From Candidatus Zixiibacteriota bacterium (GTDB lineage: Bacteria > Zixibacteria > MSB-5A5 > RBG-16-43-9), in NCBI GenBank assembly GCA_030692925.1, contig JAUYBY010000018.1, positions 1 to 33,269 of the forward strand: 33,269 nt of DNA, read 5' to 3'. Position 1 is the first letter of the stretch, and the number at the start of each line of letters is the position of its first letter. Below are positions 15,401 through 21,736 of the stretch, in pieces. Below the pieces are notes generated by a model, which did not search any database, was not told the origin of the DNA, and saw nothing but the letters and a program-made list of their open reading frames with translations. Position numbers and translations under genes: made by a program.

Positions 15401-16744
15401 CACTGAAGGATCAAACTCGACAGCCGCTCTTGCCTGGGCTGTAATCTCGTTGTAGACAATGTCTGCACCAACGAAATCACCGGTCAGGTATCTCCCTGAA
15501 CCGGTTGTCCCCACTCCTAAGATTTTTACTTTATCCCCCACCTCATTCCCAACCTCTTCCAATCCTCTTCTCACCGCTTCAATCGGTCTTCCTTCAGTCA
15601 TCAGATACCTTCTGGAAAGAACCTTCTTGTTTTCGTCGATGACCACCACATTGGTAGATAACGAGCCAACATCTATCCCCAGATAAGCCGGGATCTCTTT
15701 TCCCTCAGGAACCTTGAATCCCTGGGTAAGTGAATAAGATTTATCCTCTGGATTGCTGAAATAAAGTTTATCCTTCCCTTTTCGAATCTTGGGAGTAGTG
15801 AGGTATGCTTTCAGATCAGCTAAACCTTTAAAACCGTTTGTTCCTGTTTTATCTTCAAAAATACTCAGAGCCGCACCTATTGCACCCATCTCCGCATGAA
15901 ATTCGGGGATGACCAGCTCGCCTTCGGCGAGTTCAAATACATCCTGAAAAGCTTTCACCATCCCGGCGTTGGCTGCTACACCACCCTGGAACGAGACTTT
16001 ACTTTTTAGTTTTTTACCCTGAGCAATGCTTGATTTGAAATTCCTCGCCATAGCATAACACACCCCAGCAACTATGTCATAATCCGGAGTTGCTATCTGC
16101 TGAAGATGAATCATATCAGATTTGGCAAAGACACTGCATCTCCCGGCTATTCTGGGCGGATTTTTTGACTTTAAGGCTAACTGTCCAAATTCGTTTTCGA
16201 TATTTACCTTGAGCCTTTTAGCCTGCTGGTCTAAAAAGGAGCCAGTCCCAGCCGCGCACAGGGTATTCATTGAGAAATCTTCTAAAAGCAGAGCCCCGGT
16301 CTTGCTGTCTTCTTTGAGTAAAAGAAGCTTGGAGTCCTCCCCGCCCATTTCGATTACTGTCCTTACTTCAGGATGAAAGAATGATGTAGCTTTGACCTGG
16401 GAGATAACTTCATTAATAAATCTGCCCCCTAAGAGTTCTGCTGCAAGCTTCCCCCCTGTTCCGGTAGTTGCAATCCCGGTTATTTCCTTGCTGTCGAAAC
16501 TTTGTCCTATGGATCCAAAATCGGAAAATAATTTTTGTAGCTCAGCTAAAAGAACCTTAAAGGGCTGCCCCTCGCTCCGGGTGTAGGAATTGTAAAGGAT
16601 TTGTCTGGTAGGTGCTTCTTGTAAATGTAAGGGCAATTCATGTCCAGGACGGATCCGTCCGGAAATTGCCCCTACCGGAGAAAGAAGGACAATCTTAACT
16701 GAAACCGAGCCCACATCTATCCCTAAATAAAGCTCTCTACCCAT
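12461..16744 (-). CDS. Double-ATPase 2-hydroxyacyl-CoA dehydratase-type activase fused to DUF2229/HgdB-like domains
   Basis: A 1427-residue soluble protein. Two BadF/HgdC-type ASKHA ATPase modules lie in tandem: LGIDVGSVSVKIVLL (residue 6), IEMGGEDSKLL, CAAGTGSFLDQQ; and LGIDVGSLSTNVVV (about 352), FEIGGQDSKYI, CAAGTGSFLQEQ. Each has the two cysteines (CAAGTG and RCSVF / RCTVF) that hold the bridging [4Fe-4S] cluster. A cysteine-rich linker (CQDCANHCEI) leads to DUF2229 (KIGIPRTLFFYEFF, about 703-920) and a C-terminal HgdB-like part with FGCGPDSF and GKECYPCVLTTGD. Single-ATPase relatives use ATP to push an electron into a dehydratase; the role of the long fused form is not established. Start ATG 16744 follows GAGGAAAAG. 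Residues about 22-45 look like an in-frame repeat insertion. Confidence 0.92.
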   Translation of the reverse strand: MGRELYLGIDVGSVSVKIVLLSPVGAISGRIRPGHELPLHLQEAPTRQILYNSYTRSEGQPFKVLLAELQKLFSDFGSIGQSFDSKEITGIATTGTGGKLAAELLGGRFINEVISQVKATSFFHPEVRTVIEMGGEDSKLLLLKEDSKTGALLLEDFSMNTLCAAGTGSFLDQQAKRLKVNIENEFGQLALKSKNPPRIAGRCSVFAKSDMIHLQQIATPDYDIVAGVCYAMARNFKSSIAQGKKLKSKVSFQGGVAANAGMVKAFQDVFELAEGELVIPEFHAEMGAIGAALSIFEDKTGTNGFKGLADLKAYLTTPKIRKGKDKLYFSNPEDKSYSLTQGFKVPEGKEIPAYLGIDVGSLSTNVVVIDENKKVLSRRYLMTEGRPIEAVRRGLEEVGNEVGDKVKILGVGTTGSGRYLTGDFVGADIVYNEITAQARAAVEFDPSVDTIFEIGGQDSKYISLENGIIVDFEMNKVCAAGTGSFLQEQAEKLNINIEEEFGKLALQADSPVNCGERCTVFMESDLNAHQQAGVPKKDLVAGMAYSIVYNYLNKVVGKKKIGEKIFFQGGVAWNKGVVAAFEKVLGKKIIVPPHHDVTGAIGVAILAQESNESGKTNFKGFDLSKKHYQIETFECQDCANHCEIKKVLVEDQKPLYYGSRCEKYDLEKKSSKKSELPDLFEEREKILFTLHREYAAPVEKKGKIGIPRTLFFYEFFPFWATLFENLGYEVVLSDKTNKRIIRQGVETVLAETCYPVKVAHGHVQNLFEKKVDYILFPSLINLKKEQPGMETYCCPYVQALPYILKATYDFKVRGTKFLSAPVHFQKGRTALLKELDKLCQDLKISKLKLRKAFKNAEACQEEFYRRIRLRGEEILKDLKGQKAMLVVGRPYNTCDPFLSLELSKKLRELKCAALPLDFVPLKSPLDNYVMPNMYWKYGQKILAASEFIKNTPGIFPVYVTNFGCGPDSFILHFFKSNLGRKPFLQLELDEHSADAGIVTRCEAFLDSLKGYREEESKAPVQAPYIFTNGNKKVLYIPYMAEHAFALRSAFRACGMKAEVIPESDEKTLVLGRKYTSGKECYPCVLTTGDIVKLVQSQDFDKENSIIFMPQADGPCRFGQYQNLQRMILDELGYREVPICSPHSKNSYDQILNLDDRFKRTAWRGLVAVDLLNKLLWKTRPYEINPGDSEKAYWECLNKTCSAIEKKGDLEKLTQNVHQVFAKVKTSSDGKKPLIGVVGEIYIRTNRFSNHDLIKKIEKLGGEVRVAPMAEWFFYTNFMYKKKTLSEKKYGEYLKAFLKDRVQRKDEEFFYENLREVLEGEHELPVEKILELASPYLHYSFGGEAILSVGKSIDFIKKGFCGVVNTMPFTCMPGTVVSAISKKIREEYHNFPWLDIAYEGLEDVSELTRLEAFMYQAKEMLKKVRHEK
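16627..16675 (-). repeat. GTAGGGGCAATT palindrome inside the activase gene
   Basis: Forward strand: GTAAGGGCAATT (16627-16638) and AATTGCCCCTAC (16664-16675) are inverted repeats matching at 11 of 12 positions, enclosing a 14-bp perfect palindrome GGACGGATCCGTCC (16647-16660). It encodes about residues 24-40 of the activase, between the first strand LLS and the expected return strand ILYNSYTRSEGQP. Confidence 0.75.
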
Positions 16745-16807
16745 CTTTTCCTCAGTGGACTTTTCAAATTTAACCCGGTGTCACCCTTCGCTGCAAAAAA
16801 TTAAACT

Positions 16808-16836
16808 ATTATACGACTATATTACCTTTTTGTAAA
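16808..16836 (-). promoter_or_regulatory. Sigma-70-type promoter of the activase gene
   Basis: Minus strand TTTACA (16831-16836), 17-bp spacer, then a perfect TATAAT (16808-16813), about 65 bp ahead of the start codon. Confidence 0.75.
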
Positions 16837-17173
16837 GTGTTTTTTTGATTCTTAGTTTCTGTAAAAGGATAATATGTATCCAGAAAAAGAAGAAAAAAAT
16901 CGAACCTCTCCTTTCAAAGGAGAGGAAATAACGCCTCCTTCTTTGATTCATCATCCGTCATTCGCCATTTCTTTTATCGTTATTCCATCTGTCATTTGTC
17001 ATTTTTAAAGTAGCTTCTCTCCAATAAACTATTGGCTTTCTCCTACATTTTTTAGTCTATGAACCCATTCCTTGCGGTAACCCCACGTTGCCCTCAACCT
17101 GGGTAAGTGCTCTAATTTATTTACATCAAGCAGGTTAGCCCTCAAGAAATATTCATGTCATTTTGCCTTTTTA

Positions 17174-17189
17174 TGGCACAATTGTTGCA
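17174..17189 (+). promoter_or_regulatory. Sigma-54 (-24/-12) promoter of the surface operon
   Basis: TGGCACAATTGTTGCA fits TGGCACG-N4-TTGCW at all but one fixed position, with 10 bases between the GG and GC. It lies 58 bp before ATG 17247, with transcription expected near 17200. Confidence 0.88.
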
Positions 17190-17246
17190 CAAAAGATTTC
17201 TGAATCATCTTAAAAATTCAACATCGATCTCTGGGGGACCTAACTA

Positions 17247-19241
17247 ATGAGAAGAAGAGGAGAAAAAAGCCTTTTAGACAAAATAGTAAACTGGGCTTTC
17301 TGGTGCTTATGCGGAATTATCTTTTTCATAATCTTTTTGACTCTGGTCCAGTGCTCCATAAATAAGCCCTCAGCTCCGAGCTGGAACAGCCGTTATAATC
17401 TTCCTTTGCTTTTAAAATCCTACGATATGAGAACCCTGATCGAAAAAATCGACGATCCTGCAATAAGGCTTGATTCACTGGGTAATCCGGGAATATACAT
17501 TCAAAAAGATATCGATACCATCTGGATAAAGGAAAACTTAGAGCTTTCTCCTATGTCCGAGGTTTTTAAGGACACCATTGGAGAAATACCTTTTACCTCT
17601 GTTGACACTCAGAAAACTGACCTCTTTTTATCTGATATCTATCCTGGACCAGGGGGAGTTGTCCCCCCTTTCAGCTACAGAATAGACGTGAACTTTCCAC
17701 AGTTGAGCGACCTTCAGCAGCTCAGTATCAGAAGAGGAACAGCCCGGCTCAAGGTTGAAAACCATATGGGAGTAGATTTGGATTCGTTCTCAGTAGAGTT
17801 GGTAGACTCGGTTTCCGGTACCCCTCTGGCAACCATAATTTTTGAGTCCGGTATAAAGCAGGATAGCACCAAAACAAGAGATTTTGACCTTTCAAATAAA
17901 TCGGTATCTTCCAGACTCTCCGGGAACAATAAAGGCCATACTCCAGGAGATACTGTATTGACTCTGGCAGACAAGTATATCAGTTTCAACCTTTGTTTTC
18001 CCGATACCGTTTTTGCCAGTTCAGCCACTGCTAAGATCCCGGCTATTAATATTTCTAAGACTCAGGCAATCGGACTCCCTACCCAGAATATCATAAACTC
18101 AGCCAGGATCAAAAGCGGCAATTTGTATTTGCAGATTGGTAACCGGACCAATCTATCAGCCAATCTTACGATTCTTTTGCCGGATTTAACTTCTTCCGGC
18201 TCACCTCTTACCTTATCCAGACATATAGGAGCTTTGAGCTTTTTAGATCTGACTATTCCTTTAAGCGGTTATACTTTTCAGCCATCAAGTCAGAATATCA
18301 ACCTGGAAATAAGCGGACAAACTGAAGGGAGTGGAGAAAATTTTGTCAGCATCAGCAGTTCAGATTCCATCTCTATATCTGTTTCCTCAGATACAATCCT
18401 CTTCTCCTCTCTTTCCGGGATAATCCAGCCAACTTTAGTTCAGATCGACCCGATGCAGGTGAATCTGGATTTGCCCCAGGGACTTTCCTCAGTCTCTCTA
18501 ACTGATGCAATACTTGATTTAAAGATAAAAAACGGAGTTGGCTTTCCTGGCTATTTGGATTTGAACCTGAACGGAGAAGATGGGCAATCTCTTTTAATAA
18601 GAGGACAGGTAGAATCAGGTGCGCCTGACAATCCAATAACCACTGTTCTGAGAGAAAATAATCTGAGCAGTTTCTTAAATCCTATTCCTGAGCGGATAAA
18701 CTTAACCGGACAGGCAACCTGCGGGGACGGAATAACCTCAGGCAATGTTACCGAAAACGATTTCATCTGCGGAGAGATGATTTTAAGCTCCCCTTTTGAG
18801 TTCGTGCTGGATTCGACCCGAATACAAATAGACCCGGATTCAAATTCCCTGCAGGAAGACTTAAGGAATGGATTAGAAAAAAGAGTCAACTACGCTAAAA
18901 TCTATCTGGATTTAGAAAACCATCTCCCCATAGGAGCAAAAGTGGAGCTTTTCTTCAGCCGGGATTCAGCCACTCTTTACACCAGCCCGGAGCTTTTAAT
19001 CGGTCCAGTATCGATTAATCCCGCACTGATTGATAGCTCAGGTCTGGTCATAAATTCCGTTAATACAGAGAATATAGTCCAGTTAAATAAAAATGATCTA
19101 CAGGTCTTTCAAAACCTGCCTTTCTATACCGGAGGCAGAATCACCTTTCAGGGAACCAATGGCAGAAAAATCAAGTTTTTATCCACGGACTATATTCAAA
19201 TCAAGTCGCGCTTAGAGCTGGAGGTGAAAAACGGTGGTTAA
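17247..19241 (+). CDS. Large beta-rich envelope protein, membrane-anchored or lipoprotein-like
   Basis: A 664-residue protein with a positively charged start (MRRRGEKSLLDK), one long hydrophobic segment (about 12-36) and a cysteine in FLTLVQCSIN followed by KPSAPSWNSRY. It may be a lipoprotein with a poor lipobox (Q before C) or an anchored protein. The rest is rich in Ser, Thr, Asn and alternating hydrophobic strands, with recurring phrases such as LSNKSVSS, DLTIPLSGYTF and LDLENHLPIGAKVELFFSRD, suggesting several Ig- or beta-sandwich units. I do not recognise a named family. It precedes an outer-membrane barrel gene with an 8-bp overlap, so the two are likely co-made envelope partners. Driven by the sigma-54 promoter at 17174. 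Ribosome site GGGGGA is moderate. Confidence 0.75.
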   Translation: MRRRGEKSLLDKIVNWAFWCLCGIIFFIIFLTLVQCSINKPSAPSWNSRYNLPLLLKSYDMRTLIEKIDDPAIRLDSLGNPGIYIQKDIDTIWIKENLELSPMSEVFKDTIGEIPFTSVDTQKTDLFLSDIYPGPGGVVPPFSYRIDVNFPQLSDLQQLSIRRGTARLKVENHMGVDLDSFSVELVDSVSGTPLATIIFESGIKQDSTKTRDFDLSNKSVSSRLSGNNKGHTPGDTVLTLADKYISFNLCFPDTVFASSATAKIPAINISKTQAIGLPTQNIINSARIKSGNLYLQIGNRTNLSANLTILLPDLTSSGSPLTLSRHIGALSFLDLTIPLSGYTFQPSSQNINLEISGQTEGSGENFVSISSSDSISISVSSDTILFSSLSGIIQPTLVQIDPMQVNLDLPQGLSSVSLTDAILDLKIKNGVGFPGYLDLNLNGEDGQSLLIRGQVESGAPDNPITTVLRENNLSSFLNPIPERINLTGQATCGDGITSGNVTENDFICGEMILSSPFEFVLDSTRIQIDPDSNSLQEDLRNGLEKRVNYAKIYLDLENHLPIGAKVELFFSRDSATLYTSPELLIGPVSINPALIDSSGLVINSVNTENIVQLNKNDLQVFQNLPFYTGGRITFQGTNGRKIKFLSTDYIQIKSRLELEVKNGG

Positions 19242-20490
19242 AAAAATTATCTTATCCCTTACTCTGGCTTTTGTCTTCCTTCTCCTGTGGGCTGACACTT
19301 CAGCACCTCTGGGTTTATCCAATGCCCGGAGCCTGGGTTTAGGAGGAGCATATACAGGTTTAGCCAGAGGAAATGAGGCTCCTTTGTGGAACCCGGCAAA
19401 TCTTTCTTTTAAAGACAACCGCGGCTTCAGCCTAAACCTTTTTTCCCTGGGTGCCTTTGTAGAGAATAATGCCTTCAGCCTGAATAATTATAATGAATAT
19501 AATGGCAGATTCTGGGATGATCAAGATAAAGATAATATTTTGAGCCTGGTTCCATCCTCCGGTTTGAATCTGAATGCCCAGGCAGAAGCATCTGCTCTGG
19601 GGCTATCAATCGGTTCATTTTCTTTGGTGAGTTATGCCTTAGGGACTTCGGATTTGAGTTTCCCAAAAGATCCATTTGAGCTCCTCCTTATCGGAAATCA
19701 GATGAACGATACGGTCAGCTTGAAGGGGACTTCTGGTGAAGCCTATGCCTATGCTGCCCTATCTTTTTCTTTTGGCAAATCTATTTTAAGAAAAGGAGAA
19801 AAAGAAATCGGTATAGGGGTGAACTTCAAATACCTTCAAGGTATAGTTTACCAGAAGGTAATGAAAGCTTCTGGCGAAGTAAGAATTCAGGAAACCGGGA
19901 TGGAAGGGGAATCCGACCTTATCCTTAATTCAGCCATGGGAGGAAAAGGTTATGGTCTGGATTTAGGAATTGCCGCAAAGCTGAGTAGAAAATGGACTAT
20001 TGGCTTGTTCCTTTCAAATCCAATCAGCCGGATTAAATGGGACCGGAAAACCGAAGAGCGAGGCTACCAGTTTCAGATAGATTCGCTCAACCTTTCCAAT
20101 TCGGGAAACGATTCCGTGTTTCTGAGTGAAGATTACAAAAAAGACATCGACCCTTTTGTCACTCATTTACCTTTGATAGCCAAAGCAGGTATTTCTTATC
20201 AGGCCAAAAAGATTCTGATAGCCTTTGACTGGGAGCAGGGATTTGAAAATGGTCCTGGAGTTTCAAAAACTCCTAAACTTTCATTAGGTACAGAGCTGAA
20301 ACTTTTAACTTTCTTGCCCTTAAGAACAGGCCTCTCTTTGGGGGGCAGGGAAGGATTCTCTTTAAGCGGAGGTTTTGGACTGGATTTTGGATTGGTATTT
20401 CTTGACCTGGGGATAGTCAACAAAAACGCTCTATTGCCCAATAATAGCAAAGGGGTCGGGCTTTCTCTGAATTGCGGACTGAGGTTGTAA
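19234..20490 (+). CDS. PorV/FadL-like outer-membrane beta-barrel protein
   Basis: 418 residues with a clean signal peptide (MVKKIILSLTLAFVFLLLWA) and then ARSLGLGGAYTGLARGNEAP-LWNPANLSF. The pattern AR--GLGGA-TGLA-----A--NPA-L is the start of the FadL/OMPP1/PorV and DUF5723 family of outer-membrane barrels. The body alternates amphipathic strands with loops, and the last residues NCGLRL are a strand-like end, though not the usual aromatic. Start is GTG 19234, preceded by GGAGGT at 8 nt, overlapping the upstream gene by 8 bp, so translation is coupled. It may be a transport barrel or a surface-attachment partner for the upstream protein; which is not decidable here. Confidence 0.82.
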   Translation: MVKKIILSLTLAFVFLLLWADTSAPLGLSNARSLGLGGAYTGLARGNEAPLWNPANLSFKDNRGFSLNLFSLGAFVENNAFSLNNYNEYNGRFWDDQDKDNILSLVPSSGLNLNAQAEASALGLSIGSFSLVSYALGTSDLSFPKDPFELLLIGNQMNDTVSLKGTSGEAYAYAALSFSFGKSILRKGEKEIGIGVNFKYLQGIVYQKVMKASGEVRIQETGMEGESDLILNSAMGGKGYGLDLGIAAKLSRKWTIGLFLSNPISRIKWDRKTEERGYQFQIDSLNLSNSGNDSVFLSEDYKKDIDPFVTHLPLIAKAGISYQAKKILIAFDWEQGFENGPGVSKTPKLSLGTELKLLTFLPLRTGLSLGGREGFSLSGGFGLDFGLVFLDLGIVNKNALLPNNSKGVGLSLNCGLRL

Positions 20491-20534
20491 TCTGTAAAAA
20501 TGACTTAAGAATAGATTGATTTACTGGAGGCATG

Positions 20535-20717
20535 ATGGCAGAGACTTTAGATGCCAGAGAACTAAAAAATGAATCCGGCAAAACCGGACAGGAGAACGGC
20601 AAGGATAAAATCGACAAGGAGAGAATTCAAAGAGTAAAGAAACATTTCCTCCCTTCCTGGATGAGGGGAACACAAAACCCAAAGCCGAAACTCTCCTCTT
20701 CTACGGAAAACAGTTAG
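20535..20717 (+). CDS. Small hypothetical hydrophilic ORF, perhaps a remnant
   Basis: A 60-residue frame (MAETLDARELKNESGKTG...) that starts 44 bp after the barrel gene with GGAGG 4 nt upstream of ATG 20535. It is charged and resembles no family I know. Its second half becomes compositionally poor (LPSWMRGTQNPKPKLSSS). In the -1 frame an open stretch runs on to a TAG at 20867-20869, reading PKAETLLFYGKQLEDSFERK, so the locus may be a frameshifted remnant. The later part of that frame lies in the 117-bp hairpin, which argues against coding there. Treat as uncertain. Confidence 0.3.
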   Translation: MAETLDARELKNESGKTGQENGKDKIDKERIQRVKKHFLPSWMRGTQNPKPKLSSSTENS

Positions 20718-20733
20718 AGGATAGTTTCGAAAG

Positions 20734-20850
20734 AAAAGTCGCCAAGAGGGATTCAGGGGATGATCCCAAGACCTCTGCTCACACCCCCCAGAGGAAATCA
20801 TTCCCTGATGTTGCCAAGCAGCGCTCCCGCTCAAAACCTTGGCGACTTTT
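20734..20850. repeat. 117-bp nested hairpin element (MITE-like or structured RNA)
   Basis: Ends are perfect 13-bp inverted repeats AAAAGTCGCCAAG (20734-20746) / CTTGGCGACTTTT (20838-20850). Inside, TCAGGGGATGAT (20753-20764) pairs with ATCATTCCCTGA (20797-20808), 12 bp with one G-T, and CCTCTG (20772-20777) with CAGAGG (20789-20794). T-rich DNA follows. Confidence 0.7.
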
Positions 20851-20865
20851 GATTTTATGGAGAAA

Positions 20866-20894
20866 GTAGGGGCGACCCGGCGGGTCGCCCCTAC
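20866..20894. repeat. GTAGGGGCGACCCG perfect palindrome
   Basis: 14-bp arms GTAGGGGCGACCCG / CGGGTCGCCCCTAC around one base; GTAG foot at both ends. Confidence 0.85.
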
Positions 20895-20907
20895 CAGGTT
20901 CTTTGCT

Positions 20908-20933
20908 GGTCGTTGGTCTCCTGACCAACGACC
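20908..20933. repeat. GGTCGTTGGTC hairpin
   Basis: Perfect 11-bp inverted repeat GGTCGTTGGTC / GACCAACGACC with a TCCT loop. Confidence 0.75.
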
Positions 20934-20960
20934 CATTCTATTATCATAAACCAACGAAAA

Positions 20961-21018
20961 GCAAGGCTGAAGTCTTCGCCTGGATCCGGTGGACAAGACC
21001 TTTACGGCCTTGCCCTAC
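20961..21018 (-). repeat. 58-bp GTAG-foot palindrome, GTCTTCGCC family, copy 1
   Basis: Outer arms GCAAGGC (20961-20967) / GCCTTGC (21007-21013), inner GTCTTCGCC...GGATCC...GGACAAGAC, then CTAC (GTAG on minus). A second copy is at 32897-32954, where the third pair of the outer arm changes from A-T to G-C on both sides. Confidence 0.75.
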
Positions 21019-21035
21019 AAAAGCCTATTTTCCTA

Positions 21036-21073
21036 TCTTCCTTTTTTTCATTTTCCTTTTTCTGTTTTTATCC
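21036..21073 (+). repeat. 38-bp direct repeat, left copy
   Basis: A pyrimidine-rich 38-bp sequence beginning TCTTCC and ending TTTTTATCC, identical to 21189-21226. The pair flanks the GTAG palindrome 21123-21145. Confidence 0.75.
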
Positions 21074-21122
21074 ATCAGCCATCATTCGTCTCATCCGATA
21101 AGGGTTCTGAAAAACTCCTTTT

Positions 21123-21145
21123 GCGGGGCTGGGAGCCCCGCCTAC
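21123..21145 (-). repeat. GTAG-foot palindrome, GCGGGGCT family, copy 2
   Basis: Same 8-bp stem and triloop as 227-249, reversed; CTAC at 21142-21145. Confidence 0.85.
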
Positions 21146-21188
21146 GGGTAACATCTTTTTGAGGATTTTTCCAATTTTCGTTTTTCTG

Positions 21189-21226
21189 TCTTCCTTTTTT
21201 TCATTTTCCTTTTTCTGTTTTTATCC
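21189..21226 (+). repeat. 38-bp direct repeat, right copy
   Basis: Identical to 21036-21073; followed by a CATC/GTCATC-rich degenerate tract up to about 21250. Confidence 0.75.
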
Positions 21227-21267
21227 GTCATCAGTCATCCATCATTCGTTATTTTTTTAATTAATCA

Positions 21268-21295
21268 TTGACAGCGAAACATTTTTGTATAAATT
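21268..21295 (+). promoter_or_regulatory. Sigma-70-type promoter of the TPP riboswitch transcript
   Basis: Perfect TTGACA at 21268-21273, 16-bp spacer and TAAATT at 21290-21295 (TATAAA overlaps at 21288). It lies just ahead of the riboswitch. Confidence 0.65.
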
Positions 21296-21305
21296 ATCCT
21301 CGAAA

Positions 21306-21394
<89 letters not shown>

Positions 21395-21408
21395 TGGATA
21401 AACGAAAA

Positions 21409-21443
21409 AAACCGTTACCAGATCAGGTGGCGGTTTATTTCTT
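21409..21443 (+). terminator. Riboswitch expression platform: terminator 1
   Basis: AAACCGTTACC (21409-21419) pairs with GGTGGCGGTTT (21426-21436), 11 bp with two G-U, followed by ATTTCTT. The loop-side segment CCAGATCAGGT can instead pair with riboswitch bases 21362-21372, forming the antiterminator when TPP is absent. Which state turns the gene on is inferred from the usual TPP logic. Confidence 0.82.
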
Positions 21444-21504
21444 GTCATTGCGAGGAGTTCCCTGCTGGGACGACGAAGCAATCCGTTGTTTGTATTCGAG
21501 ATGC

Positions 21505-21526
21505 TGTCAGGAGTTACCTCCTGACA
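21505..21526. repeat. TGTCAG hairpin, copy 2
   Basis: TGTCAGGAG-TTAC-CTCCTGACA, 9-bp perfect stem; on the minus strand the loop reads GTAA as in the other copies. Confidence 0.8.
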
Positions 21527-21543
21527 CTGAGAGTGGTCGTTAA

Positions 21544-21569
21544 GCTGTCAGATGGTAACATCTGACAGC
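21544..21569. repeat. TGTCAG hairpin, copy 3
   Basis: GCTGTCAGATG-GTAA-CATCTGACAGC, 11-bp perfect stem with a GTAA loop; the inner pairs differ from copies 1 and 2 on both arms. Confidence 0.8.
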
Positions 21570-21573
21570 ACGA

Positions 21574-21606
21574 AAACCAGATCAGGTGGCGGTTTATCTT
21601 TTTTAT
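21574..21606 (+). terminator. Duplicated riboswitch platform: terminator 2
   Basis: AAACC (21574-21578) / GGTTT (21591-21595) hairpin followed by a stronger T-run than in copy 1. Bases 21576-21597 are identical over 22 bp to 21417-21438, including the CCAGATCAGGT antiterminator partner. It lies 159 bp downstream of the first copy. Confidence 0.75.
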
Positions 21607-21607
21607 T

Positions 21608-21699
21608 GTCATTCTGAGGGAGTCCATTTGGACGACCGAAGAATCTATGCTCAGCTTAGTCCGAGAGATTCTTCGCCCTGCGGACTCAGAATGACAGCT
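21608..21699. repeat. GTCATTCTGAG nested palindrome
   Basis: Outer GTCATTCTGAG (about 21608-21618) pairs with CTCAGAATGAC near 21687-21697; inner GAAGAATCT pairs with AGATTCTTC. A related half element (TCATTGCGAGGAG...ACGAAGCAATC) is at about 21437-21482. Confidence 0.7.
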
Positions 21700-21736
21700 C
21701 TCTGTGCATAAAACCTAATTTAACCTGGAGGTATAA

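Larger units (their letters stand above)
16745..17246. other. Divergent control region between activase and surface operon
   Basis: Holds a sigma-70-like promoter for the activase (minus, 16808-16836), a CCTCTCCTTT / AAAGGAGAGG hairpin (16905-16925), a degenerate CATCCGTCATT-rich tract (about 16945-17005), and the sigma-54 promoter at 17174-17189 (plus). An imperfect dyad TTGCCC-N7-GGGTAA (17089-17107) is one possible enhancer site. No gene seen. Confidence 0.65.
20491..21267. other. Repeat-rich intergenic region after the surface operon
   Basis: About 780 bp with one doubtful small frame (20535-20717) and several elements listed separately: a 117-bp nested hairpin (20734-20850), GTAG palindromes (20866-20894, 20961-21018, 21123-21145), a hairpin 20908-20933 and a 38-bp direct repeat (21036 and 21189). 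No convincing larger gene. Confidence 0.6.

Noticed and set aside
20535..20869. Programmed -1 frameshift gene
   Set aside because: No slippery heptamer seen at the junction, and the second frame overlaps a strong DNA hairpin; a remnant or chance is more likely.
20562..20996. 144-codon minus-strand frame
   Set aside because: It runs through the 117-bp hairpin and GTAG palindromes; composition is Arg/Trp/Ser-rich as expected for a shadow frame, with no ribosome site.
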